Positions 18,672 to 27,506 of a stretch of 64,000 nt of DNA are shown here, one piece after another. The notes under the pieces are model-generated. The model searched no databases and had not been told where the DNA came from. It was given only the letters and a program-made list of their open reading frames with translations. The stretch is from Bacteroides intestinalis (lineage in GTDB: Bacteria; Bacteroidota; Bacteroidia; Bacteroidales; Bacteroidaceae). The number at the start of each line of letters is the position of its first letter. The first letter of the stretch is position 1. Made by a program: the position numbers and the translations under genes. Location: assembly GCF_003464595.1 (NCBI RefSeq), contig NZ_QRZF01000002.1:166042-230041 (forward strand), given 5' to 3'.

Positions 18672-19496
18672 ATGGGAATTGTAATAGGAATAGACGTTGG
18701 CGGAAGTACTACAAAAATTGTTGGAATCAACGGAGAACAGATACAGTCACCGATGTTTATCACTGCGACTGATCCGGTTACTTCTTTGTTCGGGGCTTTC
18801 GGGAAGTATATTTATGATAATGGTATTCAGCTTTCGGATATAGAGCAAGTGATGCTGACAGGTGTGGGTAGTGCATTTGTAGATAGTCCGTTGTATGGTT
18901 TACCCACGGATAAGGTCGATGAGTTTATAGCCAATGGGTTGGGTGCACGTCATGCCACGGATATTGACCAGCTGATCGTGGTAAGCATGGGAACGGGCAC
19001 TTCTTTCGTAAGAATCAACGGAGAAAAGATAGAGCATATTGGTGGTATGGCAATTGGCGGAGGTACTTTGCAGGGACTTTCCCGCTTGTTGCTGAAGACG
19101 CATGATTTCAGGCAGATTGCAGCAATTGCCGAGAAAGGCGACATTACCCGTGTAAACTTGCAGATTGGAGATATTTGCAATCGTCCTTTGCCGGATCTTC
19201 CGGTGCATGCCACTGCTTCGCTGTTCGGAAAAGCGGATAGCAACGCTTCGCAGGAAGATATTGCAAAAGGGATTATTTATATGGTGCTGCAAACGATAGG
19301 TGGTGCAGCAGTGCTGTCTGCGCTGAATGGTCCTATCAAAGATTTCGTATTGATCGGTAATCTTACTAAATTTCCGCAATGCCATGAGGTCTTTCCGAAT
19401 ATGGAAAAGATATATGGGGTACGCTTCCATATTCCGCCCTATGCGGAGTATCGGACGGCGATAGGGGCGGCACTGGCATATTTATCTAAGCATTAG
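18672..19496 (+). CDS. coaW: Type II pantothenate kinase
   Basis: ATP-dependent kinase of 274 aa for the first step of coenzyme A synthesis. It shows the actin/ASKHA-type phosphate loop GIVIGIDVGGSTTKIVG at the N-terminus, VSMGTGTSFVRI and GGMAIGGGTLQGLSRLLL in the middle, and a C-terminal IPPYAEYRTAIGAALAYL, as in PanK-II/Fumble proteins. Related ASKHA proteins (BadF type) usually carry Fe-S cysteines, which are absent here. It is monocistronic, with its own -7 box. Confidence 0.85.
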   Translation: MGIVIGIDVGGSTTKIVGINGEQIQSPMFITATDPVTSLFGAFGKYIYDNGIQLSDIEQVMLTGVGSAFVDSPLYGLPTDKVDEFIANGLGARHATDIDQLIVVSMGTGTSFVRINGEKIEHIGGMAIGGGTLQGLSRLLLKTHDFRQIAAIAEKGDITRVNLQIGDICNRPLPDLPVHATASLFGKADSNASQEDIAKGIIYMVLQTIGGAAVLSALNGPIKDFVLIGNLTKFPQCHEVFPNMEKIYGVRFHIPPYAEYRTAIGAALAYLSKH

Positions 19497-19626
19497 CAGC
19501 CACTTCCATACAGGGATCACTTCTATTCTTGAATGATTATCCATTTTGTAGCACGTTCAGAATGCTATCCTTGATCGTTTTTACCCGAATTGTATGTAAA
19601 ATACCTAGAAATTTCGGATGGAACTT

Positions 19627-19657
19627 TTTGCTCTTCAAGAAAATACTCCTATCTTTG
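19627..19657 (+). promoter_or_regulatory. rpsA promoter
   Basis: TTTG (19627-19630), a 19-base spacer and TATCTTTG (19650-19657) match the Bacteroides sigma-ABfr consensus, about 65 bases before the rpsA start. Confidence 0.8.
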
Positions 19658-19722
19658 CGCCCGAATTTATGAGCTAATATAATGTCTCACTCAATTAATT
19701 ATTAAACAACTTATTTTATTTA

Positions 19723-21519
19723 ATGGAAAACTTAAAAAATGTAGCGCCTGTTGAAGACTTCAACTGGGATGCTTATGAAAATGGCGAAACCTTCGGTGGT
19801 GCCAGCCACGAAGAGTTGGAAAAGGCTTACGACAGTACGCTTAACAAAGTTAACGACCGTGAGGTAGTTGACGGAACTGTAATCGCGATGAACAAACGTG
19901 AAGTTGTTGTGAACATCGGTTACAAATCAGACGGTATCATTCCTCTGAATGAATTCCGCTACAATCCTGACTTGAAGATCGGTGATACTGTAGAAGTATA
20001 CATCGAAAACCAGGAAGACAAAAAAGGACAGTTGGTTCTGTCTCACCGTAAAGCTCGCGCTACTCGCTCTTGGGATCGTGTGAACGCTGCTTTGGAAAAC
20101 GAAGAAATTATCAAGGGTTACATCAAGTGCCGCACAAAGGGTGGTATGATCGTAGACGTATTCGGTATCGAAGCTTTCTTGCCGGGTTCTCAGATCGACG
20201 TGAAACCTATCCGCGACTACGATGTATTCGTTGGCAAAACTATGGAATTCAAGGTTGTTAAGATCAACCAGGAATTCAAGAACGTGGTTGTTTCTCACAA
20301 GGCTCTTATCGAAGCTGAACTGGAACAACAGAAGAAAGAAATTATCGGTAAGCTCGAAAAAGGACAAGTTCTTGAGGGTACCGTTAAGAATATCACATCT
20401 TATGGTGTATTTATCGACCTGGGTGGCGTAGACGGCTTGATTCACATCACTGACCTGTCTTGGGGCCGCGTAAGCGATCCGAAGGAAGTGGTTGAACTCG
20501 ACCAGAAGCTCAACGTTGTTATCCTTGATTTCGACGATGAGAAGAAGCGTATCGCTCTCGGTCTGAAGCAACTCACTCCGCATCCTTGGGATGCTCTTAG
20601 CGCTGAACTGAAAGTGGGTGACAAGGTGAAGGGTAAAGTAGTGGTTATGGCTGACTACGGTGCATTCATCGAAATCGCTCCGGGCGTTGAAGGTTTGATC
20701 CACGTATCTGAAATGTCTTGGTCACAACACTTGCGTTCTGCACAGGACTTCATGAAGGTAGGTGACGAAGTGGAAGCAGTAGTTCTGACTCTGGACCGCG
20801 AAGAACGTAAGATGTCTTTGGGTATCAAACAACTGAAGCAAGATCCTTGGGAAACTATCGAAGAGAAGTACCCTGTAGGTTCTAAGCACACTGCTAAAGT
20901 TCGTAACTTCACTAACTTCGGTGTATTCGTTGAAATCGAAGAAGGTGTTGACGGCTTGATCCACATCTCTGACCTGTCTTGGACTAAGAAGGTTAAACAT
21001 CCTTCTGAATTCACTCAGATCGGTGCAGACATCGAAGTTCAGGTACTGGAAATCGACAAAGAAAACCGTCGCTTGAGCCTTGGCCACAAGCAACTCGAAG
21101 AAAACCCCTGGGATGTATTCGAAACAGTATTCACTGTAGGTTCTGTACACGAAGGTACTATCATCGAAATGCTGGATAAGGGTGCTGTTGTTGCTCTGCC
21201 TTATGGCGTAGAAGGTTTCGCTACTCCGAAACACCTCGTTAAGGAAGATGGCTCTCAGGCTCAGATGGATGAGAAACTGTCATTCAAGGTTATCGAGTTC
21301 AACAAAGATGCTAAGCGTATCATTCTTTCTCACAGCCGTATCTTCGAAGATGCTGCAAAGGCAGAAGAAAGAGCTGAAAAGAAGGCTGCTGGTAAGAAGC
21401 CGGCTGGCAATAAGAGAGAAGACGCTCCGGCTATTCAAAACCAGGCTGCTTCTACTACTCTGGGCGACATCGACGCTCTGGCTGCTTTGAAAGAGCAAAT
21501 GGAAGCTGGAAAGAAGTAA
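19723..21519 (+). CDS. rpsA: 30S ribosomal protein S1
   Basis: RNA-binding ribosomal protein of 598 aa with six S1 beta-barrel repeats. Copies with a conserved GVFI/GVFV core are readable (NITSYGVFIDLGGVDGLIHI, MADYGAFIEIAPGVEGLIHV, NFTNFGVFVEIEEGVDGLIH), each followed by a DLSW or EMSW motif. The C-terminus is basic and Lys/Ala-rich (about 550-575). Codon use is strongly biased, as expected for a highly expressed gene. It is monocistronic, with a good promoter and a strong terminator. In Bacteroides, where Shine-Dalgarno signals are weak, S1 is thought to matter for mRNA recruitment. Confidence 0.97.
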   Translation: MENLKNVAPVEDFNWDAYENGETFGGASHEELEKAYDSTLNKVNDREVVDGTVIAMNKREVVVNIGYKSDGIIPLNEFRYNPDLKIGDTVEVYIENQEDKKGQLVLSHRKARATRSWDRVNAALENEEIIKGYIKCRTKGGMIVDVFGIEAFLPGSQIDVKPIRDYDVFVGKTMEFKVVKINQEFKNVVVSHKALIEAELEQQKKEIIGKLEKGQVLEGTVKNITSYGVFIDLGGVDGLIHITDLSWGRVSDPKEVVELDQKLNVVILDFDDEKKRIALGLKQLTPHPWDALSAELKVGDKVKGKVVVMADYGAFIEIAPGVEGLIHVSEMSWSQHLRSAQDFMKVGDEVEAVVLTLDREERKMSLGIKQLKQDPWETIEEKYPVGSKHTAKVRNFTNFGVFVEIEEGVDGLIHISDLSWTKKVKHPSEFTQIGADIEVQVLEIDKENRRLSLGHKQLEENPWDVFETVFTVGSVHEGTIIEMLDKGAVVALPYGVEGFATPKHLVKEDGSQAQMDEKLSFKVIEFNKDAKRIILSHSRIFEDAAKAEERAEKKAAGKKPAGNKREDAPAIQNQAASTTLGDIDALAALKEQMEAGKK

Positions 21520-21543
21520 TCACTTCTATAGATAGATAAAGAT

Positions 21544-21581
21544 GAGAGGGCACTTACTTGAAAGTGTCCTCTCTTTTTTTT
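21544..21581 (+). terminator. rpsA terminator
   Basis: A 12-base stem (GAGAGGGCACTT with AAGTGTCCTCTC, one wobble) and a T8-9 tract, 24 bases past the stop. Confidence 0.92.
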
Positions 21582-21715
21582 ATATTTGGGTAGAATCTTG
21601 GGGAATAAAGTGTGCTTTTTTATTTTATGATTATCTTTGCAGAATAGTGGTTGAATGTGGTGGCTCTGAATCTACCGCATTCTGAATGGTATAAATAATT
21701 TAATGTAGATTTACT

Positions 21716-22513
21716 ATGCGAAACATTATTAAGAATTTGGGAAGCATTATGTTGCTGACCTGTTTGTCTCTCATCTTGCTGACCGGATGTAGTCGGAAGT
21801 CTCAACTGAAATTAGCAATAGAAATGGCTAATAAGCGGTGTCCTATGAGTATAGGAACGACAGGCGAAATATCGAGCATTACTTTTGATGGAACGGATGT
21901 GATATACAGTCTGTTGATGAATGAAGACTATCTGGATTTGGATGCCTTGGGGAAGAATACCGATGCAATGAAGTCTGCTGTAATGGTTATGTTCAAGAAT
22001 CCGAAAGGGGAAATAAAGTCAATGCTGGAAATGGTAGTGGATACTAAATCCGGTATTAGATTAATATATAAAGGAAAGTCTACCGGCAAAGAAGTGGAAT
22101 GTAGACTGGACACTGAAGAACTGAAACGCATCTTGAACCAGAAGGGAACGGAAAAAGAGAGTGAGCGGCAGAAGTTGGAAGAACTGGTGAATGTTACCAA
22201 TGTGTCATGTCCGATGACGATAGATGAGGCTACCATTCTTAATAAGTTAACGATAGAGGCGGATAAAGTAGTATACAATTATACGATTGATGAAGAAAAA
22301 GTGGCAATGGCTGCTTTAAAGAGTAATGAGGAGCAGATGAAACAGAATATAAAGGGGGCTTTGAATGTATCCGAACCTTCCTTAAAAATATTCCTGGAAG
22401 CATGTGTGAAGGATAATAAAGGGATAGTATACAGATATGTAGGCGATACCTCTGGTGAAAATATAGAATACCTTTTTACTGTTGCTGAACTAAAAGAGCT
22501 TCTGTCCAAATAA
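21716..22513 (+). CDS. Lipoprotein with two tandem copies of one domain
   Basis: Protein of 265 aa, family not recognised. A lipoprotein signal ends LLTGCSRKS (Cys near 26). Two similar halves follow. The first starts CPMSIGTTGEISSITFDGTD and ends YKGKSTGKEVECRLDTEELK. The second starts CPMTIDEATILNKLTIEADK and ends YVGDTSGENIEYLFTVAELK. Each half begins with a Cys-Pro-Met and ends with an (I/L)-rich helix, so the gene arose by internal duplication. It should be a membrane-tethered periplasmic protein. A -7-like TATCTTTG lies at 21632-21639, and the RNase Z gene starts 27 bases downstream. Confidence 0.7.
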   Translation: MRNIIKNLGSIMLLTCLSLILLTGCSRKSQLKLAIEMANKRCPMSIGTTGEISSITFDGTDVIYSLLMNEDYLDLDALGKNTDAMKSAVMVMFKNPKGEIKSMLEMVVDTKSGIRLIYKGKSTGKEVECRLDTEELKRILNQKGTEKESERQKLEELVNVTNVSCPMTIDEATILNKLTIEADKVVYNYTIDEEKVAMAALKSNEEQMKQNIKGALNVSEPSLKIFLEACVKDNKGIVYRYVGDTSGENIEYLFTVAELKELLSK

Positions 22514-22540
22514 ATAAGGATTGTTCAGAATGTATTGCTA

Positions 22541-23455
22541 ATGGAAAAGTTTGAATTACATATACTGGGCTGCGGTTCTGCGCTGCCTACTACCCGTCAT
22601 TTTGCCACTTCGCAAGTGGTGAATGTGCGTGACAAACTTTATATGATAGACTGCGGAGAAGGATCGCAATTACAATTCCGCAAGTCCCGACTGAAGTTTT
22701 CCCGCTTGAATCATATTTTTATTTCTCATCTGCATGGAGATCATTGCTTTGGTTTGCTGGGATTGATATCTACGCTCAATCTGCTGGGGCGTACGGCTGA
22801 GTTGCATATTCATTCACCGAAAGGATTGGAAACCCTATTGGCTCCGATGCTAAGTTTCTTTTGCCGGCAAATGACGTATAAGGTTCTTTTCCATGAGTTT
22901 GAGACGAAAGAACCCGGAATGATCTATGAAGACCGTTCTCTGACAGTGACTACCATTCCATTGCGTCATCGTATGCCTTGTTGCGGTTTTCTGTTTGCAG
23001 AGAAGCAGCGGCCTAATCATATCATTCGGGAGATGGTCGACTTTTATGAAGTGCCGGTATACGAGTTGAATAGGATAAAGAATGGAGAAGACTATGTGAC
23101 TCCGGAAGGTAAAATCATTTCCAATTCCTTACTGACACGTCCGTCTGATCTACCGCGTAGTTATGCCTATTGTTCGGATACCATCTATATGCCTGAGATT
23201 GCGGAACAGATAAAAGGAGTAGATTTGCTATTCCATGAGGCCACTTTTGCAAATGCAGACTTGCCTCGTGCCAAAGAAACTTTTCATACTACTGCTGCTC
23301 AGGCGGGAGAGATAGCCAAGGCGGCAGGAGTGAAGAAATTGGTGATCGGGCATTTTTCTGCCCGCTATGAAGATGAGAATGTTTTGCTTAAAGAAGCTTC
23401 GGCTATTTTCCCCGAGACGGTGCTGGCTAAGGAAACGCTGTGTTTGGAGGTATAA
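22541..23455 (+). CDS. rnz: Ribonuclease Z
   Basis: Zinc-dependent tRNA 3'-end endonuclease of 304 aa (metallo-beta-lactamase fold). Motifs are LHILGCGSALPTTRHFATSQ at the N-terminus, the metal site HIFISHLHGDHCFGLLGLIS, IPLRHRMPCCGFLF, and HFSARYEDENVLLKEA near the end. The ATG at 22541 is used in place of the TTG at 22535 because it starts the conserved MEKFELHILG. It lies 27 bases after the lipoprotein gene. A short AT stem (23454-23482) right after the stop is a weak terminator candidate. Confidence 0.94.
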   Translation: MEKFELHILGCGSALPTTRHFATSQVVNVRDKLYMIDCGEGSQLQFRKSRLKFSRLNHIFISHLHGDHCFGLLGLISTLNLLGRTAELHIHSPKGLETLLAPMLSFFCRQMTYKVLFHEFETKEPGMIYEDRSLTVTTIPLRHRMPCCGFLFAEKQRPNHIIREMVDFYEVPVYELNRIKNGEDYVTPEGKIISNSLLTRPSDLPRSYAYCSDTIYMPEIAEQIKGVDLLFHEATFANADLPRAKETFHTTAAQAGEIAKAAGVKKLVIGHFSARYEDENVLLKEASAIFPETVLAKETLCLEV

Positions 23456-23494
23456 ATGATAATCACTAACAAATTATCATTTAACCGTCTGTTT

Positions 23495-23526
23495 TTTGTT
23501 TTATCGAATCGAATGCCGTATATTTG
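23495..23526 (+). promoter_or_regulatory. Promoter of the ECF-sigma operon
   Basis: TTTG (23495-23498), a 20-base spacer and TATATTTG (23519-23526) match the Bacteroides consensus, 31 bases before the first gene of the operon. Confidence 0.75.
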
Positions 23527-23557
23527 TACGGAATAATCTGAAAACATAGGCTTATAG

Positions 23558-23878
23558 ATGAGAAAGTTACTCTACTGTTTTTTCTTTTTGTTGACTTTTT
23601 CGTCGCAGTCCGTGGCATGGGCGCAGGACGATCGGAAGCAGGAAACGGCTCAGAAAGAGCAGCCGTCTTCTACTATTGTGCTGACTGTTTCGGCAGAAAA
23701 CCGGGTACGTGTGCAGAATGCAGAACCCGGTTCCCAGATGGAAGTCTACAATATTGTAGGCGTGAAACTTACCACGATACGCATTGACTCTACGGATGTC
23801 ACCGTTCAGGTGAATTTGCCTAAAGGTTATTACATCTTTAAGATTGGGAATGTCGTGCGGAAAGTGGTAATCAAATAA
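23558..23878 (+). CDS. Small secreted protein with a sorting-domain-like tail
   Basis: Exported protein of 106 aa: a signal peptide (MRKLLYCFFFLLTFSSQSVAWA), a charged stretch, then about 60 residues like the C-terminal sorting beta-domain of Bacteroidetes type IX secretion cargo (GSQMEVYNIVGVKLTTIRID, LPKGYYIFKIGNVVRKVVIK). Here the tail is almost the whole mature protein. Intestinal Bacteroides usually lack type IX secretion, so it may be a remnant or have a new use. It is the first gene of a probable four-gene unit with a sigma factor 20 bases downstream. Confidence 0.65.
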   Translation: MRKLLYCFFFLLTFSSQSVAWAQDDRKQETAQKEQPSSTIVLTVSAENRVRVQNAEPGSQMEVYNIVGVKLTTIRIDSTDVTVQVNLPKGYYIFKIGNVVRKVVIK

Positions 23879-23898
23879 ACGAAACGGAATAGATACTT

Positions 23899-24453
23899 AT
23901 GAATCCTTCCTATAATGAACGCGAAGTGCTGGAGCTTCTACAAGATGAAAGTACACAAAAGCGAGGGTTTGAGTTGATTGTTGCGCAATATAGCGAACAA
24001 TTATACTGGCAGATCCGTCGTATGGTGCTTTTGCATGAAGATGCCAATGACTTACTTCAGAACACGTTCATTAAGGCATGGACCAATATCGATTATTTCC
24101 GTGGAGATGCGAAGCTTTCTACCTGGCTTTATCGCATTGCTTTGAATGAATGTTTGACTTTCCTAAATAAACAACGAGCTGTAACTACTGTTTCTATTGA
24201 TGATGAAGATGCTTCTGTACTTCAGAAGCTGGAAAGCGATCCCTATTTCTCCGGCGACCGGGCACAGAAGTCTCTACAGAAAGCATTGCTTACACTGCCG
24301 GAAAAGCAACGTATGGTATTCAACTTAAAGTATTACCAGGAAATGAAATACGAGGAGATGTCCGACATCTTCGGCACATCTGTCGGTGCTCTGAAAGCCT
24401 CTTATCATCATGCCGTGAAAAAAATCGAGAAGTTTTTGGAGGGAGAGGTTTAA
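23899..24453 (+). CDS. ECF-type RNA polymerase sigma factor
   Basis: Alternative sigma factor of 184 aa. Region 2 is at about 25-95 (HEDANDLLQNTFIKAWTNID, LSTWLYRIALNECLTFLNKQ). Region 4 is at about 130-180 (LPEKQRMVFNLKYYQEMKYE, then EMSDIFGTSVGALKASYHHA). Downstream are a small single-helix membrane protein and a periplasmic Spy-like protein, which suggests an envelope-stress unit. It is not the FecR type linked to SusC. The ligand or stress is unknown. Confidence 0.9.
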   Translation: MNPSYNEREVLELLQDESTQKRGFELIVAQYSEQLYWQIRRMVLLHEDANDLLQNTFIKAWTNIDYFRGDAKLSTWLYRIALNECLTFLNKQRAVTTVSIDDEDASVLQKLESDPYFSGDRAQKSLQKALLTLPEKQRMVFNLKYYQEMKYEEMSDIFGTSVGALKASYHHAVKKIEKFLEGEV

Positions 24454-24501
24454 ACCTTTACCCCAAAACGTAGTCTAACCTAACAGAGAGGAAAAAAGCT
24501 T

Positions 24502-24876
24502 ATGAAAGAAGAAGATAACATATTGAAGAAGGTAGGGAAGGAAAATGCTTTCCGTGTTCCTGACGGATACTTTGAGAATCTTACTTCAGAGGTGATGAGC
24601 CGGCTTCCCGAAAAGGAAACACCTGCAATTATTAAGAGAGAGCCTACGAAGTGGGAGAGAATTAAGCCATGGGTATATATGACTGCCATGTTTGTCGGCG
24701 CAGCATTGATTATCCGCGTTGCTTCTACTGACCGTACACCTGTTAACAACCGGATGGCGATGGACGAACCTGAAACCGAAGTTGTTTCTGATGAATATAT
24801 CAGTGCTGTGCTGGATAATTCCATGCTGGATGATTATTCGCTGTATGTCTATCTCACAGACGCCGGTGCAGAGTGA
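24502..24876 (+). CDS. Single-helix membrane protein, likely anti-sigma
   Basis: Protein of 124 aa: an N-terminal cytoplasmic part with VGKENAFRVPDGYFENLTSE (a motif commonly seen next to ECF sigma genes in Bacteroidetes), one membrane helix (about 55-72, PWVYMTAMFVGAALIIRVA), and an acidic periplasmic tail. The gene starts 48 bases after the sigma factor. Length, topology and position fit an anti-sigma factor, but no ZAS or FecR domain is visible, so this role is inferred. Confidence 0.6.
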   Translation: MKEEDNILKKVGKENAFRVPDGYFENLTSEVMSRLPEKETPAIIKREPTKWERIKPWVYMTAMFVGAALIIRVASTDRTPVNNRMAMDEPETEVVSDEYISAVLDNSMLDDYSLYVYLTDAGAE

Positions 24877-24908
24877 TGTGAGTAACAACTTAACTGTATG
24901 AGAAGAAA

Positions 24909-25382
24909 ATGAAAAAGCTGATTGTTTTGTTTATTGTGATGTGCAGTTTCATCCCCTTGTCATGGGCTATGGACGGATGTAATCAACATTTGTCTCCTGA
25001 TGAATTCCGTGCCAAGCAGAAAGCGTATATCACAGAGAAAGCCGGATTGACTAAGGAAGAAGCCGCTAAATTCTTTCCTGTTTATTTTGAATTACAGGAT
25101 CGCAAAAAGCAACTGAATGATGAGGCATGGAACTTACTTCGAAAAGGAAGGGATGAAAAGACGACCGAAGCGCAATATAATGAGATTTTAGAAGGCGTAT
25201 ACGATGCCCGTATTGCTACCAACCGTCTGGAGAAAACTTACTATGAGAAGTTTAAGAAGATACTTTCGAACAAAAAGATATATTTAGTACAGCGTGCTGA
25301 AATGCGTTTTAACCGTGAGTTGCTGAAGGGGATGCATCATAAAGGTGGAGAACCTCAAAAACCGCAAGGAAAGAAAAAATAA
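24909..25382 (+). CDS. Periplasmic Spy/CpxP-like protein
   Basis: Exported helical protein of 157 aa: a signal peptide (MKKLIVLFIVMCSFIPLSWA), then amphipathic helices rich in Lys and Glu. These include EFRAKQKAYITEKAGLTKEE and a final NRELLKGMHHKGGEPQKPQG. Layout and position after a sigma/anti-sigma pair resemble the LTxxQ periplasmic chaperones (Spy, CpxP, CnrX/ZraP-like), although the LTxxQ motif itself is not exact (LTKEE). It probably acts as a periplasmic stress effector or as the sensor for the sigma factor. Confidence 0.6.
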   Translation: MKKLIVLFIVMCSFIPLSWAMDGCNQHLSPDEFRAKQKAYITEKAGLTKEEAAKFFPVYFELQDRKKQLNDEAWNLLRKGRDEKTTEAQYNEILEGVYDARIATNRLEKTYYEKFKKILSNKKIYLVQRAEMRFNRELLKGMHHKGGEPQKPQGKKK

Positions 25383-25391
25383 CAGAATATT

Positions 25392-25412
25392 AGGAGCTTC
25401 GGCTCCTTTTTT
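25392..25412 (+). terminator. Terminator with a UUCG tetraloop
   Basis: Stem AGGAGC/GCTCCT closed by TTCG and followed by a T6 tract, 9 bases past the stop of the Spy-like gene. Canonical. Confidence 0.9.
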
Positions 25413-25430
25413 CGTTTATAGCCGATACAT

Positions 25431-25518
25431 GCGGCTGCGAAGGCTTACACTTGCGGGAGTGTAAGCCTTCACTTGTATAAGTGATGGCCTTCGCAGCCGC
25501 AAGTGTGAATCTTCGCAG
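25431..25518. repeat. Nested inverted repeat able to form a three-way junction
   Basis: The outer arms 25431-25444 and 25487-25500 (GCGGCTGCGAAGGC) pair perfectly over 14 bases. Inside are a 12-base hairpin (25440-25451 with 25458-25469) and a 6-base hairpin (TCACTT-GTAT-AAGTGA, 25469-25484). AAGGC is shared by the outer and first inner stems, so the two can exchange. A third CTTCGCAG follows at 25511-25518. It lies between the convergent Spy-like and mazG genes. Confidence 0.75.
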
Positions 25519-25535
25519 TCCTATGCATTTGAGTT

Positions 25536-26324
25536 TTATTTTTCCAGCTTTTTAGCTTCGTTCCAGATGGCGTCCATCTCTTCCAGAGTCATATCATGCA
25601 GGTTTTTGCCTTCCTTGATGGTATGTGCTTCCAGATAATTAAAGCGGTTGATAAACTTCTGGTTGGTGCGTTCTAATGCATTATCCGGATTGATCTTGTA
25701 GAGGCGTGCGGCATTGATGAGGCTGAATAGTACATCCCCGAATTCGGCTTCTGCCTTGTCCTTATCCATATTGGCCACTTCTGCCTGAAACTCCTGGATT
25801 TCCTCTTTTACCTTATCCCACACTTGTTCCCGTTCTTCCCAGTCGAAGCCGACGTTGCGGGCTTTGTCCTGAATACGGTAAGCTTTGATGAGTGAAGGAA
25901 GGGCGGCAGGAACACCACTCAACACACTCTTGTTTCCACCTTTCTCTCTTAACTTCAGTTGTTCCCAGTTTTCGGAAACTTGTCCGGCAGTATCGGCTTT
26001 TACGTCACCGAACACATGGGGATGGCGGAAGATTAATTTCTCGCAAAGGTGGTCGCATACATCTTTCATGTCAAAATCGCCTTTCTCGGAACCTATCTTT
26101 GCGTAGAAAGCTACGTGTAGCAAGACGTCTCCCAGCTCTTTGCAGATATCATTTTTATCGTCACGTATCAGGGCGTCACAAAGTTCATAGGTTTCTTCAA
26201 TGGTGTTGGGACGCAGACTTTCGTTAGTCTGCTTGCGGTCCCAGGGACATTTCTCGCGGAGTTCGTCGAGTATGTCCAGGAAGCGTCCGAAGGCTTCCAT
26301 CTGTTCTTTTCTTGTATGTAACAT
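25536..26324 (-). CDS. mazG: MazG nucleoside triphosphate pyrophosphohydrolase
   Basis: Hydrolase of 262 aa that converts (d)NTPs to NMPs and pyrophosphate. It has two MazG helical domains: the first with CPWDRKQTNESLRPNTIEET and ELGDVLLHVAFYAKI, the second with FDWEEREQVWDKVKEEIQEF and AEFGDVLFSLINAARL. The EExxE/ExxD Mg-binding pattern is visible in both. Length equals that of two-domain MazG. It is 12 bases from the DUF3810 gene start side on the same strand and possibly cotranscribed with it. Confidence 0.94.
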   Translation of the reverse strand: MLHTRKEQMEAFGRFLDILDELREKCPWDRKQTNESLRPNTIEETYELCDALIRDDKNDICKELGDVLLHVAFYAKIGSEKGDFDMKDVCDHLCEKLIFRHPHVFGDVKADTAGQVSENWEQLKLREKGGNKSVLSGVPAALPSLIKAYRIQDKARNVGFDWEEREQVWDKVKEEIQEFQAEVANMDKDKAEAEFGDVLFSLINAARLYKINPDNALERTNQKFINRFNYLEAHTIKEGKNLHDMTLEEMDAIWNEAKKLEK

Positions 26325-26336
26325 ATCTTTATAGGG

Positions 26337-27386
26337 TTATTTATTGCAATGTGTATAATAGGATATAAGCAAACCGACTACTTCGGAGTAGTTCTTGCGG
26401 CCACTTTGTATCTTGTTTCCTTTCAGGTACAGGTCGTATATCCAGTCTTGTATATCTCCGATGAGTGGACTGTATTTCTCCGTCCAGTATTCCTGATTAC
26501 TTTTAGCCAGTTCAATGATTTCAGGGCGTATCCGCTTGAAGAGCTCTTTGTATTCTTCTTCATCCATCAGTCGGCGGGCATTGACAAGTACATGTCCCAG
26601 TACTGAAAAGTATCCGCAGAAGCGGATACCTCGCGCTTGCGAACGGGTACAGACCTGATAAGCATAGAAGTTTGCTTCCGCCTCGCTGGAGATGCCCAAT
26701 AAATGTGCCAGTTCGTGGGCATACGTGGCAGGATACTGTGAAGGGAGCAGATCTCCATTCAAGGTAAATTCGCAGAAGAAAGGTCCCATGCTACCGGTGA
26801 CGCCCACCATGGAAATCAGTGGAGTGAAAAGCATTGTCTTCACCCGTGGTGACTTATGGAAAGGATGATGTACACCCAGCGTATCACTGATCTGATTGTA
26901 TCCGCGAACTGTTTCCCGGCGGATAAGGTCCTTATTGATAGTGGTTACATCTACATACGATCCATTCAATTTGTCAACGTAATCATCAACAAAGTTCCGG
27001 AAGTTCTCGGGAGTGTATGCGGTATAAGGAATCTTTGTCCGTTGGTAGAAATTGGGCTGTGAATAATTAAGTCCCCAAGCCAGATAGAACCAGACGTATA
27101 TCCATAACAGATATTCAATATCATTCAGCAAGATACGTTTCCACTTTTTCTTCTGAAAGCGGCGGGCATAGGCAGGGTAGAGGAGTACGCCCGCAATGCT
27201 GAGGGCTATGAATAAGTCGCCTATGGCAAAGGGAATGAGGCGGGAGAAAGACGAAAGAATATAAGCTATGACAGGATATACACTGTGTGCATATATTTTT
27301 CCCATAGCCGGAATGAGCTGTGTGGCCCAGACTACTAACAAGAGTGTGCATAGCACGATATAACGAATCTTCAGCTTATATTTCAT
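26337..27386 (-). CDS. DUF3810 membrane protein with an HExxH site
   Basis: Membrane protein of 349 aa. Three N-terminal hydrophobic segments (IRYIVLCTLLLVVWATQL, VIAYILSSFSRLIPFAIG, LLWIYVWFYLAWGLNY) precede a soluble part. That part has a zinc-peptidase signature YAHELAHLLGISSEAEANFY: His224, Glu225, His228, with Glu236 as a likely third ligand. This fits the DUF3810 family of putative membrane zincin peptidases. Substrate unknown. It is immediately upstream of mazG on the minus strand and divergent from the Cys-rich membrane protein. Confidence 0.8.
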   Translation of the reverse strand: MKYKLKIRYIVLCTLLLVVWATQLIPAMGKIYAHSVYPVIAYILSSFSRLIPFAIGDLFIALSIAGVLLYPAYARRFQKKKWKRILLNDIEYLLWIYVWFYLAWGLNYSQPNFYQRTKIPYTAYTPENFRNFVDDYVDKLNGSYVDVTTINKDLIRRETVRGYNQISDTLGVHHPFHKSPRVKTMLFTPLISMVGVTGSMGPFFCEFTLNGDLLPSQYPATYAHELAHLLGISSEAEANFYAYQVCTRSQARGIRFCGYFSVLGHVLVNARRLMDEEEYKELFKRIRPEIIELAKSNQEYWTEKYSPLIGDIQDWIYDLYLKGNKIQSGRKNYSEVVGLLISYYTHCNK

Positions 27387-27506
27387 CGCAAATTTATTTG
27401 AAAGGCAAAAATATACATTTATTAAATGTCACGTAGGAAATTAGCTTTATATTTGCAAAAAAACTATTAATAAGCAACTTAAGTAACGACATTGGACACT
27501 GTAATT

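Noticed and set aside
19927..20703. 258-codon open frame antisense to rpsA
   Set aside because: Explained by the strong codon bias of rpsA.
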